A stretch of DNA of 64,000 nucleotides from Bordetella hinzii LMG 13501. GTDB taxonomy: Bacteria > Pseudomonadota > Gammaproteobacteria > Burkholderiales > Burkholderiaceae_B. The notes beneath the pieces are model-generated. The model had not been told where the DNA came from, did no database searches, and saw only the letters and a list, made by a program, of their open reading frames with translations. Of this stretch, positions 35,071-43,940 are shown in pieces. Each line of letters starts with the position of its first letter. The first letter of the stretch is position 1. The position numbers and the translations under genes were made by a program. The DNA is taken from contig NZ_LRUJ01000021.1 in the NCBI RefSeq assembly GCF_001548475.1, forward strand, positions 1-64,000, read 5' to 3'.

Positions 35071-35832
35071 TCAGCCGGGCACGCCCTGCCCGGCTTCGTC
35101 GGGCTGGCCGCCCGCCAGGTCGTAGTACAGGACGTCGCTCCAGTACATGCCCAGGGAATAATCCGCCATCCGGGCGGGCGTGCCGTCGCAAGCGCGGTCC
35201 AGCCGCAGGCCGAAGAAGGCATCCAGCGGCGCCTCGCCCTTGTGCGTGGTGGCGGCTTGCAGCACCCGGGCGGCCTGATCGATATCGGCCGGCAAGGCGT
35301 CCAGGGCCGCGCCGGCCTGGCGGCAGCGCTCGATCTCGTCCTCCACCCTGGCTTTCAAGGCCTGCGGCTCGCCTTCGGCCATGACGTCCAGCTCCAGCGT
35401 TTCGAGCAGCACATAGCGGTCGCGGTGCGCGCGCAGGAACGCCAGCATGTCGTCCAGCCTGTCGCCTAGCGCCCGGGCCGCATCTCCCGTGGGTTCGGCC
35501 GGACCGAACAGGCTCTTGATCTTGCCCAGCACGGAAGTCGGCGGCGGCGGCGGGGGCTGGGCCCCGGGCAGTGTCTTGACGATGTCGGCAAAGCGCTGCA
35601 CGCGCGCCAGGCCCGGCTCGAACGGGCTGGCGATGGCGTGCAGCGGCACGGCGGCGCCGTCGAGCGTGTCGGAGATCAGGCTGGCGCACAACCGCGGGTC
35701 GCCGCTGGCCAACAGGCGATACAGAAAGGGCAGCTCATATGCCCATTCGGACAGGCCGCTGACGGTCAGGGGGCGGTCATCGTGCGATGCCGGCGGGTGG
35801 CTGATGGCGAACAGATAAGAGCGATTGGCCAT
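35071..35832 (-). CDS. Conserved hypothetical protein
   Basis: 253 residues from the ATG at 35832 (MANRSYLFAISHPPASHDDR). No known domain is recognised with confidence. It has no signal peptide or membrane helix, and looks soluble and helical. A Pro run (AQPPPPPPTS, about residue 91) splits it into an N-terminal part (SEWAYELPFLYRLLASGDPR) and a C-terminal part (LLETLELDVMAEGEPQALKA, then AFFGLRLDRACD). Homologues with the same MANRSYL start are, to my memory, widespread and uncharacterised. Confidence 0.7.
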   Translation of the reverse strand: MANRSYLFAISHPPASHDDRPLTVSGLSEWAYELPFLYRLLASGDPRLCASLISDTLDGAAVPLHAIASPFEPGLARVQRFADIVKTLPGAQPPPPPPTSVLGKIKSLFGPAEPTGDAARALGDRLDDMLAFLRAHRDRYVLLETLELDVMAEGEPQALKARVEDEIERCRQAGAALDALPADIDQAARVLQAATTHKGEAPLDAFFGLRLDRACDGTPARMADYSLGMYWSDVLYYDLAGGQPDEAGQGVPG

Positions 35833-36044
35833 GGGGACTCCGTTGAACGGACGCATCGCGTTTATTCCATAGAATGCCGCGGGCGGCCAGCCCTGGTAGG
35901 TTCTTGATACAGAGCTTCGCGTCCTGTTGCGCCCGCCTCGATAGCGACATTGACGAAACCCGTCCGCCGCCGCAGACTGGCTGCGCGGCAGCCTTCTTGT
36001 CGCTGGCTTGTGTGATCCCGTGTATGCCCTGAACAGGATGTGCC

Positions 36045-36818
36045 ATGTCTGAGCGAGTGAGTCGTTTTTGCCTGGCCGGCCTGCTGGCCGCCAGCGCCCT
36101 GGCCTGCCTGCCGGCGGCGGCCGCGCCACCTTCGGCGTCCACCGAGGACGCCGCCGCCCTGGCGGCGCTGGACCGCATGGGCCGCGCCCTGCGCGGCCTG
36201 CAGGATTTTCGCGTGACCGCCCGCAGCTGGGCCGATGTGGTCATGGACAGCGGCCAGAACATCTCGGTCAGCCATGAGACGGATTTGCTGGTCTCCCGCC
36301 CCCGCGGCCTGCGGGCCACGGTGCGCGGCGGCGGCGCCGAACGCGGCATGGTCTACGACGGCAAGACCGTCAATTTCACCAGCCGGGCCGGACAGGGCCC
36401 AGCCTACTACAGCGCCACCGCCGCGCCGCCCGATCTCGATGGGCTGGTGTCATGGCTGGCCACCCAATACGGGATCGAGCCGCCGCTGGCCGACCTGTTC
36501 TATTGGGGCCGCGTGTCCCAGGAGAACGTCGAGTCCGGACGCGAGATCGGCGCCGAACGCATCAATGGCGATTGGTGCCATCACTATGCCTTCCGGCAAC
36601 CGGGCGTCGATTGGGAGATCTGGCTGCAGACCGGCGCCCGGCCGCTGCCCTGCCGGCTAGTGCTGACCGACACCGCCTATCCCTCGCGGCCGCGCTATGT
36701 GGTGGACTATCGCTGGGATCTGCGGCCCAGATTGCCCAAGGACGCCTTTGTGTTCCACGCGCCAGCCGGCGCGCAGCGCCTGCCGCTGCAGGCCGTGACC
36801 GCAGGAGAGCCGCGATGA
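36045..36818 (+). CDS. DUF2092 periplasmic protein
   Basis: 257 residues with a signal peptide (1-27, ends PAAAA). The mature part matches DUF2092: ALDRMGRALRGLQDFRVTAR, MVYDGKTVNFTSR, GLVSWLATQYGIEPPLADLFYW and WCHHYAFRQPGVDWEIWLQTG, a beta-rich LolA/LolB-like fold. It overlaps the next gene by four bases (ATGA), so the two exported proteins are probably made together. Confidence 0.83.
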   Translation: MSERVSRFCLAGLLAASALACLPAAAAPPSASTEDAAALAALDRMGRALRGLQDFRVTARSWADVVMDSGQNISVSHETDLLVSRPRGLRATVRGGGAERGMVYDGKTVNFTSRAGQGPAYYSATAAPPDLDGLVSWLATQYGIEPPLADLFYWGRVSQENVESGREIGAERINGDWCHHYAFRQPGVDWEIWLQTGARPLPCRLVLTDTAYPSRPRYVVDYRWDLRPRLPKDAFVFHAPAGAQRLPLQAVTAGEPR

Positions 36819-37546
36819 GCAGACCCCGCTTGGCGTGTTGCGCACTGAGCGCGCTCTTGGCCGTGGTCAGCGCCGACGCGCTGGCCTTCCGGGCCATCGG
36901 CATGGCGCGCGGCAGCCTGCATGGCGCGGGCGGCTTTGCGCATTTCCAGGGAGGCGGCATGCACGAAGGCGGCCGCTTTGCCGGCGGCGGCTTCGAGCCA
37001 GGTCCCCGGCGCCTGCCCGATGGAGGGCCAGGGCCACACCCCGGACCTGGGCCACACCCCGGGCCTGGACCTGGACCCGGACCTGGACCTGGACCTGGGC
37101 CTGGGCCTGGGCCTGGACCTGGACCTGGGCCTGGACCCGGACCCGGACCCGGACCCGGACCCGGACCCGGACCTGGACCTGGACCTGGACCTGGACCTGG
37201 ACCTGGACCTGGACCTGGACCTGGGCCTGGGCCTGGGCCTGGACCACATCCGGGCCCCGGGCCGCACCCCGGACCTGGCCCGGGGCCCGGACCGCATCCC
37301 CCACCCCCCCCGCCGCCGCCTCCCCCGCCCTACGGCTGGGGCTGGGGCTGGTACGACCCGGTGTGGGCGGGCGTGGCCGTGGGCGTGACCGCCGCGGCCA
37401 TCGGCTCCATGGTGGCCTCGCTGCCGCCGGACTGCCGCGGCGAGACCATCAATGGCGTGAATTATCAGCACTGCGGCGATGCCTGGTATGAGCCGGTCTA
37501 TGCCGGCGCCAGCGTGCAGTTCCGCGTGGTCGCGCCGCCTTATTGA
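36815..37546 (+). CDS. Exported (Pro-Gly)n repeat protein
   Basis: 243 residues. The signal peptide is residues 1-24 (ends ADALA). A Gly-rich segment (about 28-70) leads into a long Pro-Gly dipeptide tract with occasional His (about 72-162), then a Pro-only run, then a short conserved C-terminal domain (PYGWGWGWYDPVWAGVAVG, then SLPPDCRGETINGVNYQHCG, DAWYEPVYAG). The C-terminal block resembles those of small exported proteins with a hydrophobic Gly/Ala segment and a Tyr/Cys-rich end. The function is unknown. The Pro-Gly tract is encoded by a hexanucleotide repeat, so its length probably varies between strains. Confidence 0.8.
   Translation: MSRPRLACCALSALLAVVSADALAFRAIGMARGSLHGAGGFAHFQGGGMHEGGRFAGGGFEPGPRRLPDGGPGPHPGPGPHPGPGPGPGPGPGPGPGPGPGPGPGPGPGPGPGPGPGPGPGPGPGPGPGPGPGPGPGPGPGPGPHPGPGPHPGPGPGPGPHPPPPPPPPPPPYGWGWGWYDPVWAGVAVGVTAAAIGSMVASLPPDCRGETINGVNYQHCGDAWYEPVYAGASVQFRVVAPPY
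37061..37242 (+). repeat. Hexanucleotide tandem repeat (CCTGGA-type)
   Basis: About thirty imperfect copies of a six-base unit (CCTGGA, CCTGGG, CCCGGA), nearly uninterrupted, with looser copies out to about 37280. Runs of identical units alternate (for example seven or so CCCGGA in a row near 37135-37170, then CCTGGA runs), which suggests expansion by slippage. Copy-number change by whole units keeps the Pro-Gly frame. Every frame on both strands is open across the array, so long overlapping frames here are artefacts. Confidence 0.95.
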
Positions 37547-37551
37547 CGCGC

Positions 37552-38490
37552 TCAGGCCGGCGCGACGCCCTCCCGGTCGGCGCCGGCCACCACTTCCCGC
37601 AGGCAGTCCATGGCCAGGCGCACCGCCTGCGACATGAAGGCATCGCGCGACCAGTACATGGCCACGGCGCCAAAGCCCGACAGGCGCACGGGCAGGATGC
37701 GGATCACATTGAGCTGCGCCAGCCTCAAGGCCGCCCGGTGCGAGGCCACGCCTATCATGTCGCTGTTGTTGAGCAGGGTGAGGTTGGCCGTGACCGAGTT
37801 GGTCTCCACCGTGTCGCGCGGCAGGGCCTGGCCCGCCTCGGCCAGGGCATTGTCCAGGGCATTGCGCACGGGCGTGCCCTTGGGCCAGATGATCCAGCGG
37901 TAGGCCTGCATGTCCGGCCAGCGCGGGCTCTTGATCTGCAAGAGCGGATGGCGCGGCCGCACCACGAGATGGATGGTGTCCACGAACAGCGACTCCATTG
38001 CCAGCACGGGATCGCGGAACTCCGGATCGGCGCGGCCCAGCACCAGGTCCAGGTCGCCCTGGGCCAGCTGCTCGGTCAGGCGGTCCGTCGTGCCCTCGAC
38101 CAGGCTCACGCGCGCCAACGGCATGCGGTCCAGGATGCGCATGATGGCCAGCGGCACCGTATCCGAGGCGGCCACGCCGCTGGCGCCGATGACCACGCGG
38201 CCGCTGCCGCCTTCGCGCAGGGCCTCCATGTCGCTGCTGGCGCGGTCAAGCTGGGAGTCCAGCCGCTTGGCATGGGCGATGAGCACCTCGCCATAGGGCG
38301 TGGGGACCAGGCCGCGGGCGTGGCGCTCGAACAGCGGCAGGCCGATGTCTTCCTCGAGGTCCTTGAGCCATTTGGACAGGCCCGGCTGGGTGGTGTTGAG
38401 GATGACGGCGGAGTGGCTGAGGTTGTGGGTCTGCGCCAGGCTCAGCAACATCCTGACGTGCCGCAGGCGCAGCCGGTGGGTCCAATCCAT
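37552..38490 (-). CDS. LysR-family regulator of the gentisate operon
   Basis: 312 residues from the ATG at 38490. The N-terminal winged HTH (HVRMLLSLAQTHNLSHSAVI, then TQPGLSKWLKDLEEDIGLPL) and the LysR effector domain (VVIGASGVAASDTVPLAIMR, QLAQGDLDLVLGRADPEF, FVDTIHLVVRPRHPL) are complete. It is divergent from the gentisate 1,2-dioxygenase gene, with a 141-bp AT-rich control region, and is presumably its aromatic-acid-responsive activator. Confidence 0.88.
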   Translation of the reverse strand: MDWTHRLRLRHVRMLLSLAQTHNLSHSAVILNTTQPGLSKWLKDLEEDIGLPLFERHARGLVPTPYGEVLIAHAKRLDSQLDRASSDMEALREGGSGRVVIGASGVAASDTVPLAIMRILDRMPLARVSLVEGTTDRLTEQLAQGDLDLVLGRADPEFRDPVLAMESLFVDTIHLVVRPRHPLLQIKSPRWPDMQAYRWIIWPKGTPVRNALDNALAEAGQALPRDTVETNSVTANLTLLNNSDMIGVASHRAALRLAQLNVIRILPVRLSGFGAVAMYWSRDAFMSQAVRLAMDCLREVVAGADREGVAPA

Positions 38491-38502
38491 GTCTCGCTCC
38501 AG

Positions 38503-38526
38503 ATATACTTGATTTTGTATGATCAA
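38503..38526. promoter_or_regulatory. Candidate LysR binding region
   Basis: Two overlapping dyads: ATAC-N8-GTAT (38505-38520) and TTGAT-N8-ATCAA (38509-38526). They lie in the divergent AT-rich region just upstream of the LysR start and about 105 bp upstream of the dioxygenase start, where an autoregulated LysR protein normally binds. Confidence 0.5.
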
Positions 38527-38631
38527 TAAGAAAATATCATTTTTTTTGACATACCTGAAGCACCATAATGCGCTCCATATCGGGCGTCAGCCGCCCAGGA
38601 CAAGCCGGAATACCGGCGCAAGGAGACAGAT

Positions 38632-39681
38632 ATGGCCGATGGACACTCCCAGGCGCGCGCGGACTACTACGCCCGCATCGCCGCCAAGCATCTCAGCCCG
38701 CTGTGGGAGTCGCTGCACAGCCTGGTGCCGCCCAAGCCGGCGCCGCGCTGCATTCCCTTTCTCTGGAAATACGACGAGCTGCGCGCCGACGTGCTGACCT
38801 CGGGCGAGCTCATCACCGCCGAGGAAGCCGTGCGCCGCGTGCTCATCCTCGAGAACCCCGGCCTGCCCGGCCAGGCCAGCATCACGCAGACGCTGTATGC
38901 CGGCCTGCAGCTCATCCTGCCCGGCGAAGTCGCCCCCAGCCACCGCCATACGCAATCGGCGCTGCGCTTCATCGTCGAAGGCAGTGGCGCCTACACGGCC
39001 GTCAATGGCGAGCGCACGACCATGCATCCGGGCGACTTCATCATCACGCCCTCGTGGACCTGGCATGACCACGGCAACGCCGAGACCGTCGATGGCGGCG
39101 AACCCGTGGTCTGGCTCGACGGCCTGGACATCCCGCTGATCCGGGCCCTGGACGCCGGCTTCGCCGAAAACTACCCGGCCGCCACCCAGCCGGTCACGCG
39201 CGCCGAAGGCGACAGCATGGCCCGCTATGGCTACAACATGCTGCCCGTGCGCCACGATGCCTCGCGCGTGGGCGCTTCGCCCATCTTCAATTATCCCTAC
39301 GCCCGCAGCCGCGAGGCGCTGGACCAGCTCTACCGCCATGGCGAGCTCGATGCCTGGGACGGCGTCAAGCTGCGCTATGTCAATCCGGCCACCGGCGGTC
39401 ACGCCATTCCGACGATGGCGACTTTCATGCAGTTCCTGCCGGCCGGCTTCCAGGGCCGCACCTACCGCAGCACGGACTCGACCATCTACAGCGTCGTCGA
39501 AGGCCGCGGCACGGCGCGCATCGGCGACCAGGATTTCGCCTTCGGCCCGCGCGATGTCTTCGTGGTGCCGTCGTGGATGCCGGTGCAGCTGGCCGCGCTC
39601 AACGACGCGGTGCTGTTCAGCTATTCCGACCGCCCGGTGCAGGCCGCGCTCGGCCTGTGGCGCGAGTCCCGCGAGGGCTGA
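38632..39681 (+). CDS. Gentisate 1,2-dioxygenase
   Basis: 349 residues, bicupin Fe(II) ring-cleavage dioxygenase that opens gentisate to maleylpyruvate. The N-terminal cupin has the metal ligands in [15 protein letters not shown] (about 103-117) and PSWTWHDHG (about 141). The C-terminal cupin has [20 protein letters not shown] and [31 protein letters not shown] at the start is typical of the family. It is followed by the next two pathway enzymes in order. Confidence 0.93.
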   Translation: MADGHSQARADYYARIAAKHLSPLWESLHSLVPPKPAPRCIPFLWKYDELRADVLTSGELITAEEAVRRVLILENPGLPGQASITQTLYAGLQLILPGEVAPSHRHTQSALRFIVEGSGAYTAVNGERTTMHPGDFIITPSWTWHDHGNAETVDGGEPVVWLDGLDIPLIRALDAGFAENYPAATQPVTRAEGDSMARYGYNMLPVRHDASRVGASPIFNYPYARSREALDQLYRHGELDAWDGVKLRYVNPATGGHAIPTMATFMQFLPAGFQGRTYRSTDSTIYSVVEGRGTARIGDQDFAFGPRDVFVVPSWMPVQLAALNDAVLFSYSDRPVQAALGLWRESREG

Positions 39682-39739
39682 ATAACCGGGGCGCCAGCCG
39701 GCGCCCTGTTTTCTTCTTTGTTTCCGCAAGGGTTTTCTC

Positions 39740-40441
39740 ATGGCTTATGTATTCGCCCCGCCGGCCGTGGTCGGCGTTCCCGTGGCCGGCAGCGCCGAAC
39801 AATTCCCCGTGCGCCGCGTCTATTGCGTGGGCCGCAATTACGCCGCGCACGCCCGCGAAATGGGCTTCGATCCGGACCGCGAGCCGCCGTTCTTCTTCTG
39901 CAAGCCCGCCGACGCCGTCGTGCCGGTGGCGCAGGGCGAGACGCTGTCGCTGCCCTACCCGGCCGAGACCGCCAACTTCCACTACGAGATCGAGCTGGTG
40001 GCCGCCATCGGCAAGGCCGGCGCCGATATCCCCGTCGAAACCGCGCTGGAACACGTCTGGGGCTATGCGGTGGGCCTGGACATGACGCGCCGCGACCTGC
40101 AGATGAAGATGCGCGAGGCCGGCCGTCCCTGGGAGCTGGGCAAGGCTTTCGACCAGAGCGCGCCCATGGGCCCGCTCTACCCGGCCGCGCAGGCCGGCGA
40201 CATCCACCATGCCGGCCTCTGGCTGAACGTCGATGGCCAGACCAAGCAGCAAAGCAATGTGGATAAGCTGATCTGGTCGGTGGCCGAGACCATCGCCTAT
40301 CTGTCACGCTACTTCCGCCTGGAGGCGGGCGACCTGATCTTCACCGGCACACCCGAAGGCGTGGGCCCGGTCGTGGCCGGCCAGCTGATGGAAGGCGGCG
40401 TCGATGGCCTGGGCACGCTCAAGGTCAAGGTGACGCAGTGA
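39740..40441 (+). CDS. Fumarylpyruvate hydrolase (FAH family)
   Basis: 233 residues. It hydrolyses fumarylpyruvate to fumarate and pyruvate, the last step of the gentisate route. FAH motifs are RRVYCVGRNYAAHAREMG (about 26-43), PAETANFHYEIELVAAIG with the metal-binding Glu pair (about 73-90), GYAVGLDMTRRDLQ and IFTGTPEGVGPV (about 201-212). It overlaps the isomerase gene by four bases. Confidence 0.92.
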   Translation: MAYVFAPPAVVGVPVAGSAEQFPVRRVYCVGRNYAAHAREMGFDPDREPPFFFCKPADAVVPVAQGETLSLPYPAETANFHYEIELVAAIGKAGADIPVETALEHVWGYAVGLDMTRRDLQMKMREAGRPWELGKAFDQSAPMGPLYPAAQAGDIHHAGLWLNVDGQTKQQSNVDKLIWSVAETIAYLSRYFRLEAGDLIFTGTPEGVGPVVAGQLMEGGVDGLGTLKVKVTQ

Positions 40442-41079
40442 CCCAGCTCTACAATTTTTTCAATAGCTCGACCTCCTATCGCGTGCGCATCGCGCTGGCG
40501 CTCAAGGGACTGCCCTATGAGTACCTGCCCATCAACCTGCGCAAGCAGGAGCAGCGCGAGGCCGGCTATGTGGCGCTCAACCCTTCGGCCGGCGTGCCGC
40601 TGCTGGTCGAGGGCGAGCTTCGGCTGTCGCAGTCGCTGGCCATCATCGACTATCTGGACGCCACGCATCCCGAGCCCCGCCTGCTGCCGGCCGACGCGCT
40701 GGCGCGCGCCCGCGTGCTGGAGGTCTCGCAGGCCATCGCCTGCGACATCCATCCTGTCAACAATATGCGCATCCTGCGCTATCTGCAGGACGTGCTGGGC
40801 GTGACCGAGGCGCAGAAGAACGCCTGGTACGCCCACTGGATACAAGAGGGGCTGACCGCCGTCGAGGCATTGCTCGCCCGTCACGGCCATGGCGCTTACT
40901 GCTTCGGGGACGCGCCCACGCTGGCTGATTGCTGCCTGGTGCCCCAGGTGGCCAATGCCCAACGCATGAACTGCGACCTGTCGCCCTATGCGCGCGTGTT
41001 GCGCGTGTACGAACACTGCTCGGCCCAGCCCGCGTTCCAGGCCGCCGCGCCCTCGCGCCAACCGGATTTTTCCAAGTAG
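40438..41079 (+). CDS. Maleylpyruvate isomerase (zeta-class GST)
   Basis: 213 residues. It isomerises maleylpyruvate to fumarylpyruvate using glutathione. YNFFNSSTSYRVRIALALKG (about 4-23) contains the SSxSxRVR motif of zeta-class enzymes, NPSAGVPLLVEGELRLSQSLAI the glutathione site, and FGDAPTLADCCLVPQVANAQ the C-terminal signature. It is coupled to the FAH gene. A strong hairpin follows. Confidence 0.92.
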   Translation: MTQLYNFFNSSTSYRVRIALALKGLPYEYLPINLRKQEQREAGYVALNPSAGVPLLVEGELRLSQSLAIIDYLDATHPEPRLLPADALARARVLEVSQAIACDIHPVNNMRILRYLQDVLGVTEAQKNAWYAHWIQEGLTAVEALLARHGHGAYCFGDAPTLADCCLVPQVANAQRMNCDLSPYARVLRVYEHCSAQPAFQAAAPSRQPDFSK

Positions 41080-41087
41080 GCAGCACC

Positions 41088-41117
41088 CCGGGGCCGCCAG
41101 GCGCATGGCGGCCCCGG
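41088..41117 (+). terminator. GC-rich hairpin between isomerase and hydroxylase genes
   Basis: CCGGGGCCGCCA and TGGCGGCCCCGG are perfect 12-bp arms around a 6-base loop, 8 bp after the isomerase stop and 46 bp before the hydroxylase start. There is no U-tract. It may stop part of the transcription or protect the upstream mRNA. Confidence 0.6.
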
Positions 41118-41163
41118 ACAAGGACAGTACGACTCCGCCGGCGGCGGGGTCCGGAGACGAGAC

Positions 41164-42384
41164 ATGAATACAGCATCGGTGGGCAGATCCGCCCGGCAAA
41201 CGGCCATCGTGGTGGGAGGCGGCATCGGCGGCCTGGCCGCCGCCCTGGCCCTCACCCGTCAAGGCATCCAGGTTCAATTGCTGGAGCAGGCCTCGCACAT
41301 CGGCGAGATCGGCGCCGGCATCCAGCTCGGGCCCAACGCCTTCGCGGCACTGGACGCCCTGGGCGTCGGGGAGATGGCACGCCAGAAAGCCGTGTTCACC
41401 GATCACATCATCATGATGGACGCGGTGGACAACACCGAGGTCGTGCGCATCGAGACCGGGCAGGCCTTCCGCGACCGCTTCAACGGTCCCTATGCGGTGA
41501 TCCACCGCGCCGATATCCACGGCGCCATCCTCGAAGGCGTCAGGCACGACCCCCTGATCACCTTCCGCACCTCCACCCAGATCCAGTCCTTCGAACAGGG
41601 CGACGGCTATGCCGAGGTCCGCGACACGGAAGGCAATGTCTATCGCGCCGACATGGTCATCGGCTGTGACGGGGTGAAGTCCGTGGTCCGCCAGAGCCTG
41701 ATCGGCGACCCGGCCCGCGTGACCGGCCACGTGGTCTACCGCGCGGTGGTCGAGCGCGGCAACATGCCCGAGGACCTGCGCATCAACGCCCCGGTGCTCT
41801 GGGCCGGCCCGCGCTGCCACCTGGTGCACTATCCGCTGCGCGGCGGCGAGCAATACAACCTCGTGGTCACCTTCCACAGCCGCGAACAGGAAGAATGGGG
41901 AGTGCGCGACGGCAGCAAGGAGGAAGTGTTGTCGTATTTCGAGGGCATTCATGCGCGGCCCCACCAGTTGCTGGACCGCCCGACCTCTTGGCGCCGCTGG
42001 GCCACCGCCGACCGCGAGCCGGTCGAACAATGGAGTTTCGGCCGCGCCACCGTGCTGGGCGACGCCGCCCATCCCATGTCCCAGTACATGGCGCAGGGCG
42101 CGTGCATGGCGCTGGAGGATGCCGTGACGCTGGGCCTGTCGGTGCAGCAATGCGAGGGCGACCTGCCCGCCGCGCTCCAGCTCTACCAGTCCCTGCGCAT
42201 TCCGCGCAGCGCGCGCGTGGTGTGGTCCACCCGCGAAATGGGCCGCATCTACCACGCCAAGGGCGTGGAGCGCGCGGTGCGCAACGCGCTGTGGCAGGAC
42301 TGCCCCCAATCGCGCTTCTATGACGGCCTGCAATGGCTGTACGGCTGGAAGGCCGAGAACTGCATGCAAGGGCCCCGCATCTGA
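41164..42384 (+). CDS. 3-hydroxybenzoate 6-hydroxylase
   Basis: 406 residues, single-component FAD monooxygenase that makes gentisate from 3-hydroxybenzoate with NAD(P)H and O2. The FAD motif VVGGGIGGLAAALALTRQG (about 17-35), the DG motif VIGCDGVKSVVR (about 165) and GDAAHPMSQYMAQGACMALE (about 299-318) are all present. The last is characteristic of the 3HB 6-hydroxylase/salicylate hydroxylase group. The gentisate context favours 3-hydroxybenzoate; salicylate 5-hydroxylation normally needs a multicomponent enzyme. Confidence 0.88.
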   Translation: MNTASVGRSARQTAIVVGGGIGGLAAALALTRQGIQVQLLEQASHIGEIGAGIQLGPNAFAALDALGVGEMARQKAVFTDHIIMMDAVDNTEVVRIETGQAFRDRFNGPYAVIHRADIHGAILEGVRHDPLITFRTSTQIQSFEQGDGYAEVRDTEGNVYRADMVIGCDGVKSVVRQSLIGDPARVTGHVVYRAVVERGNMPEDLRINAPVLWAGPRCHLVHYPLRGGEQYNLVVTFHSREQEEWGVRDGSKEEVLSYFEGIHARPHQLLDRPTSWRRWATADREPVEQWSFGRATVLGDAAHPMSQYMAQGACMALEDAVTLGLSVQQCEGDLPAALQLYQSLRIPRSARVVWSTREMGRIYHAKGVERAVRNALWQDCPQSRFYDGLQWLYGWKAENCMQGPRI

Positions 42385-42436
42385 CGTTTTTTTCCGCCGT
42401 TTCCCCAGCCATAACAACAGCTCCAGGAGACACACC

Positions 42437-43423
42437 ATGAAACGCCGCCGTCAACTCTTGTCCGCCGCCCTGGCCGCCAGCTGCCTGCTGGCCAGCCCCT
42501 GGGCCCGGGCCCAGGCCCCGGCCTATCCCAGCCGCACCGTCACGCTGTACACCGCCTTTTCGGTGGGCAGCGGCCCCGACGTGGTGCTGCGCATCCTGAG
42601 CCAGGAACTCGGCAAGCTCTGGAAACAGCCCGTGGTGGTGGAAAACCGCCCCGGCGGCGGCGGCTTCATCGCCATGGAGGCCGTGGCCAAGCTGCCGGCC
42701 GATGGCTATGCCTTGCTGCAGCTCGACAGCGAGCACGTCTCGGCCCTGCCCCATCTGTACAAGGCGCGCAACTACGTGCCGCTGCAGAAGTTCGACCTGG
42801 TCGCGCCGCTGTTCTACACCCCGTTCATGGTGTCGGTCAGCCAGAAATCGCCGTGGAAGACGATGAGCGACCTGATCGAGGCGGCCAAGACCCGCAAGGA
42901 CAGCCTGACCTATGGCTCCTGGTTCGTGGGCAGCCCGGGCCACCTGGGCGGCGAATGGCTGGCCTCGCTGACGGGCACCCGCATGATCCATGTGCCCTAC
43001 AAAGAAGTCAGCCAGCTCTACACCGCGGTGGCCAACGGCGATGTGGACTGGGCCTTCGGCACCATCCCGTCCACCCGCCCGGTCTATGACAGCGGCAAAC
43101 TGCGCTACCTGGCCATCGCCGCGCCCAAGCGCCATCCACAGTTCCCGGATGTGCCCACCGTGGCCGAGGCCGGCGGCCCGCCGCAGCTGGACGTCAACTC
43201 CATCGTCTCGCTGCTCGCGCCCAAGGGCCTGCCGCAGGACGTGCGCGACAAGGTCTATGCCGATGTGACCCGGGTGCTGTCCATGCCGGAGGTGCGCAAG
43301 CGCCTGGACACCTTCGCCTTCGAGCCGCTGACCTGGCCCCTGCCCGAGCTGCGCCAGCGCCTGGACCAGAAGTCGCAGACCTATAAAGCCTTGATCGAAG
43401 CCGCGGATATCCGCCTGGACTAG
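42437..43423 (+). CDS. Bug/TctC-type receptor of the gentisate cluster
   Basis: 328 residues. The signal peptide ends near PWARA-QAPAYP (about residue 27). VTLYTAFSVGSGPDVVLRIL replaces the usual VPFxxGG block, VVVENRPGGGGFIAMEAVAK and MIHVPYKEVSQLY are standard. As last gene after the hydroxylase it probably binds the aromatic acid or a related acid in the periplasm. No membrane subunits are adjacent. Confidence 0.87.
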   Translation: MKRRRQLLSAALAASCLLASPWARAQAPAYPSRTVTLYTAFSVGSGPDVVLRILSQELGKLWKQPVVVENRPGGGGFIAMEAVAKLPADGYALLQLDSEHVSALPHLYKARNYVPLQKFDLVAPLFYTPFMVSVSQKSPWKTMSDLIEAAKTRKDSLTYGSWFVGSPGHLGGEWLASLTGTRMIHVPYKEVSQLYTAVANGDVDWAFGTIPSTRPVYDSGKLRYLAIAAPKRHPQFPDVPTVAEAGGPPQLDVNSIVSLLAPKGLPQDVRDKVYADVTRVLSMPEVRKRLDTFAFEPLTWPLPELRQRLDQKSQTYKALIEAADIRLD

Positions 43424-43464
43424 ACCGTTTCCGGCCGCGCGCGGGGCGGGTTACGATCACGCGC

Positions 43465-43866
43465 ATGACGATCTGCTTCAACCCCCGCGCCCTGGCCGCC
43501 GCCCTACTGCTGTTCATCGCGCTGGCCGTGCTGGCCACGGCGGGCGCGGGCTGGGGCTGGGTGCGCAGCTTCCTGGGCGACACCCTGGCGGTGATCTGGG
43601 TCTATTACCTGTTCAAGATCTTTCTGCGCGCCCACGTGCTGGCGCTGGCCGGGCTGGCCTTCGGCATGGGCGTGTTCGTCGAGCTGGGCCAATACGCGGC
43701 CGCCCACCTCGGCTGGCGGCTGCCCAACCCCGTGCTGCGCATGGTGCTGGGCAGCACCGCCGACGGATGGGACATCCTGGCCTATGCCCTGGGCTGGGTG
43801 GCGGTCGTTGCCATCGAGCTGCCGCGCCCGCCGCGGGGGACGGGCGGGAAGACAGCGGGACCATAA
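43465..43866 (+). CDS. DUF2809 small membrane protein
   Basis: 133 residues with four hydrophobic segments (about 8-28, 36-54, 55-75, 100-118). AVIWVYYLFKIFLR and MVLGSTADGWDILAYALGWV fit DUF2809. The role is unknown. The C-terminal tail is basic and Gly-rich. It converges on the fragment region and is followed by nested hairpins. Confidence 0.8.
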   Translation: MTICFNPRALAAALLLFIALAVLATAGAGWGWVRSFLGDTLAVIWVYYLFKIFLRAHVLALAGLAFGMGVFVELGQYAAAHLGWRLPNPVLRMVLGSTADGWDILAYALGWVAVVAIELPRPPRGTGGKTAGP

Positions 43867-43871
43867 TCCGG

Positions 43872-43932
43872 CAGGTGCCAGACACCGCGGGCGCGGTGTC
43901 GCGGCCGGCGCTTGGGGTGTGCCTGGCACCTG
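43872..43932. repeat. Nested inverted repeats with a GGTGCCTGGCACC-like motif
   Basis: The outer arms CAGGTGCCAGACACC (43872-43886) and GTGTGCCTGGCACCTG (43917-43932) are near-complementary. Inside them GACACCGCG and CGCGGTGTC (43881-43900) form a perfect 9-bp hairpin with a 2-base loop. The (A/C)GGTGCCTGGCAC core is, from memory, a dispersed intergenic element in Bordetella relatives. It sits between convergent reading frames, so it may terminate both. Confidence 0.6.
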
Positions 43933-43940
43933 GGCAGGGT

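Noticed and set aside
37061-37242. Phase-variable switch or CRISPR-like array
   Set aside because: The unit is 6 bp, so copy-number change cannot shift the frame, and there are no spacers.
36835-37491. Alternative frames through the hexanucleotide array (Thr-Trp and Val-Gln repeats)
   Set aside because: A stop-free 6-bp unit keeps all frames open. Only the Pro-Gly frame has a signal peptide and a conserved C-terminal domain.
38587-39741. Minus-strand open frame over the gentisate dioxygenase
   Set aside because: No recognisable motif; composition typical of antisense shadow.
42320-42437. Longer N-terminus for the Bug receptor at 42437
   Set aside because: The upstream in-frame residues overlap the hydroxylase gene and would bury the signal peptide; MKRRRQLL at 42437 is a standard export start behind AGGAGA.
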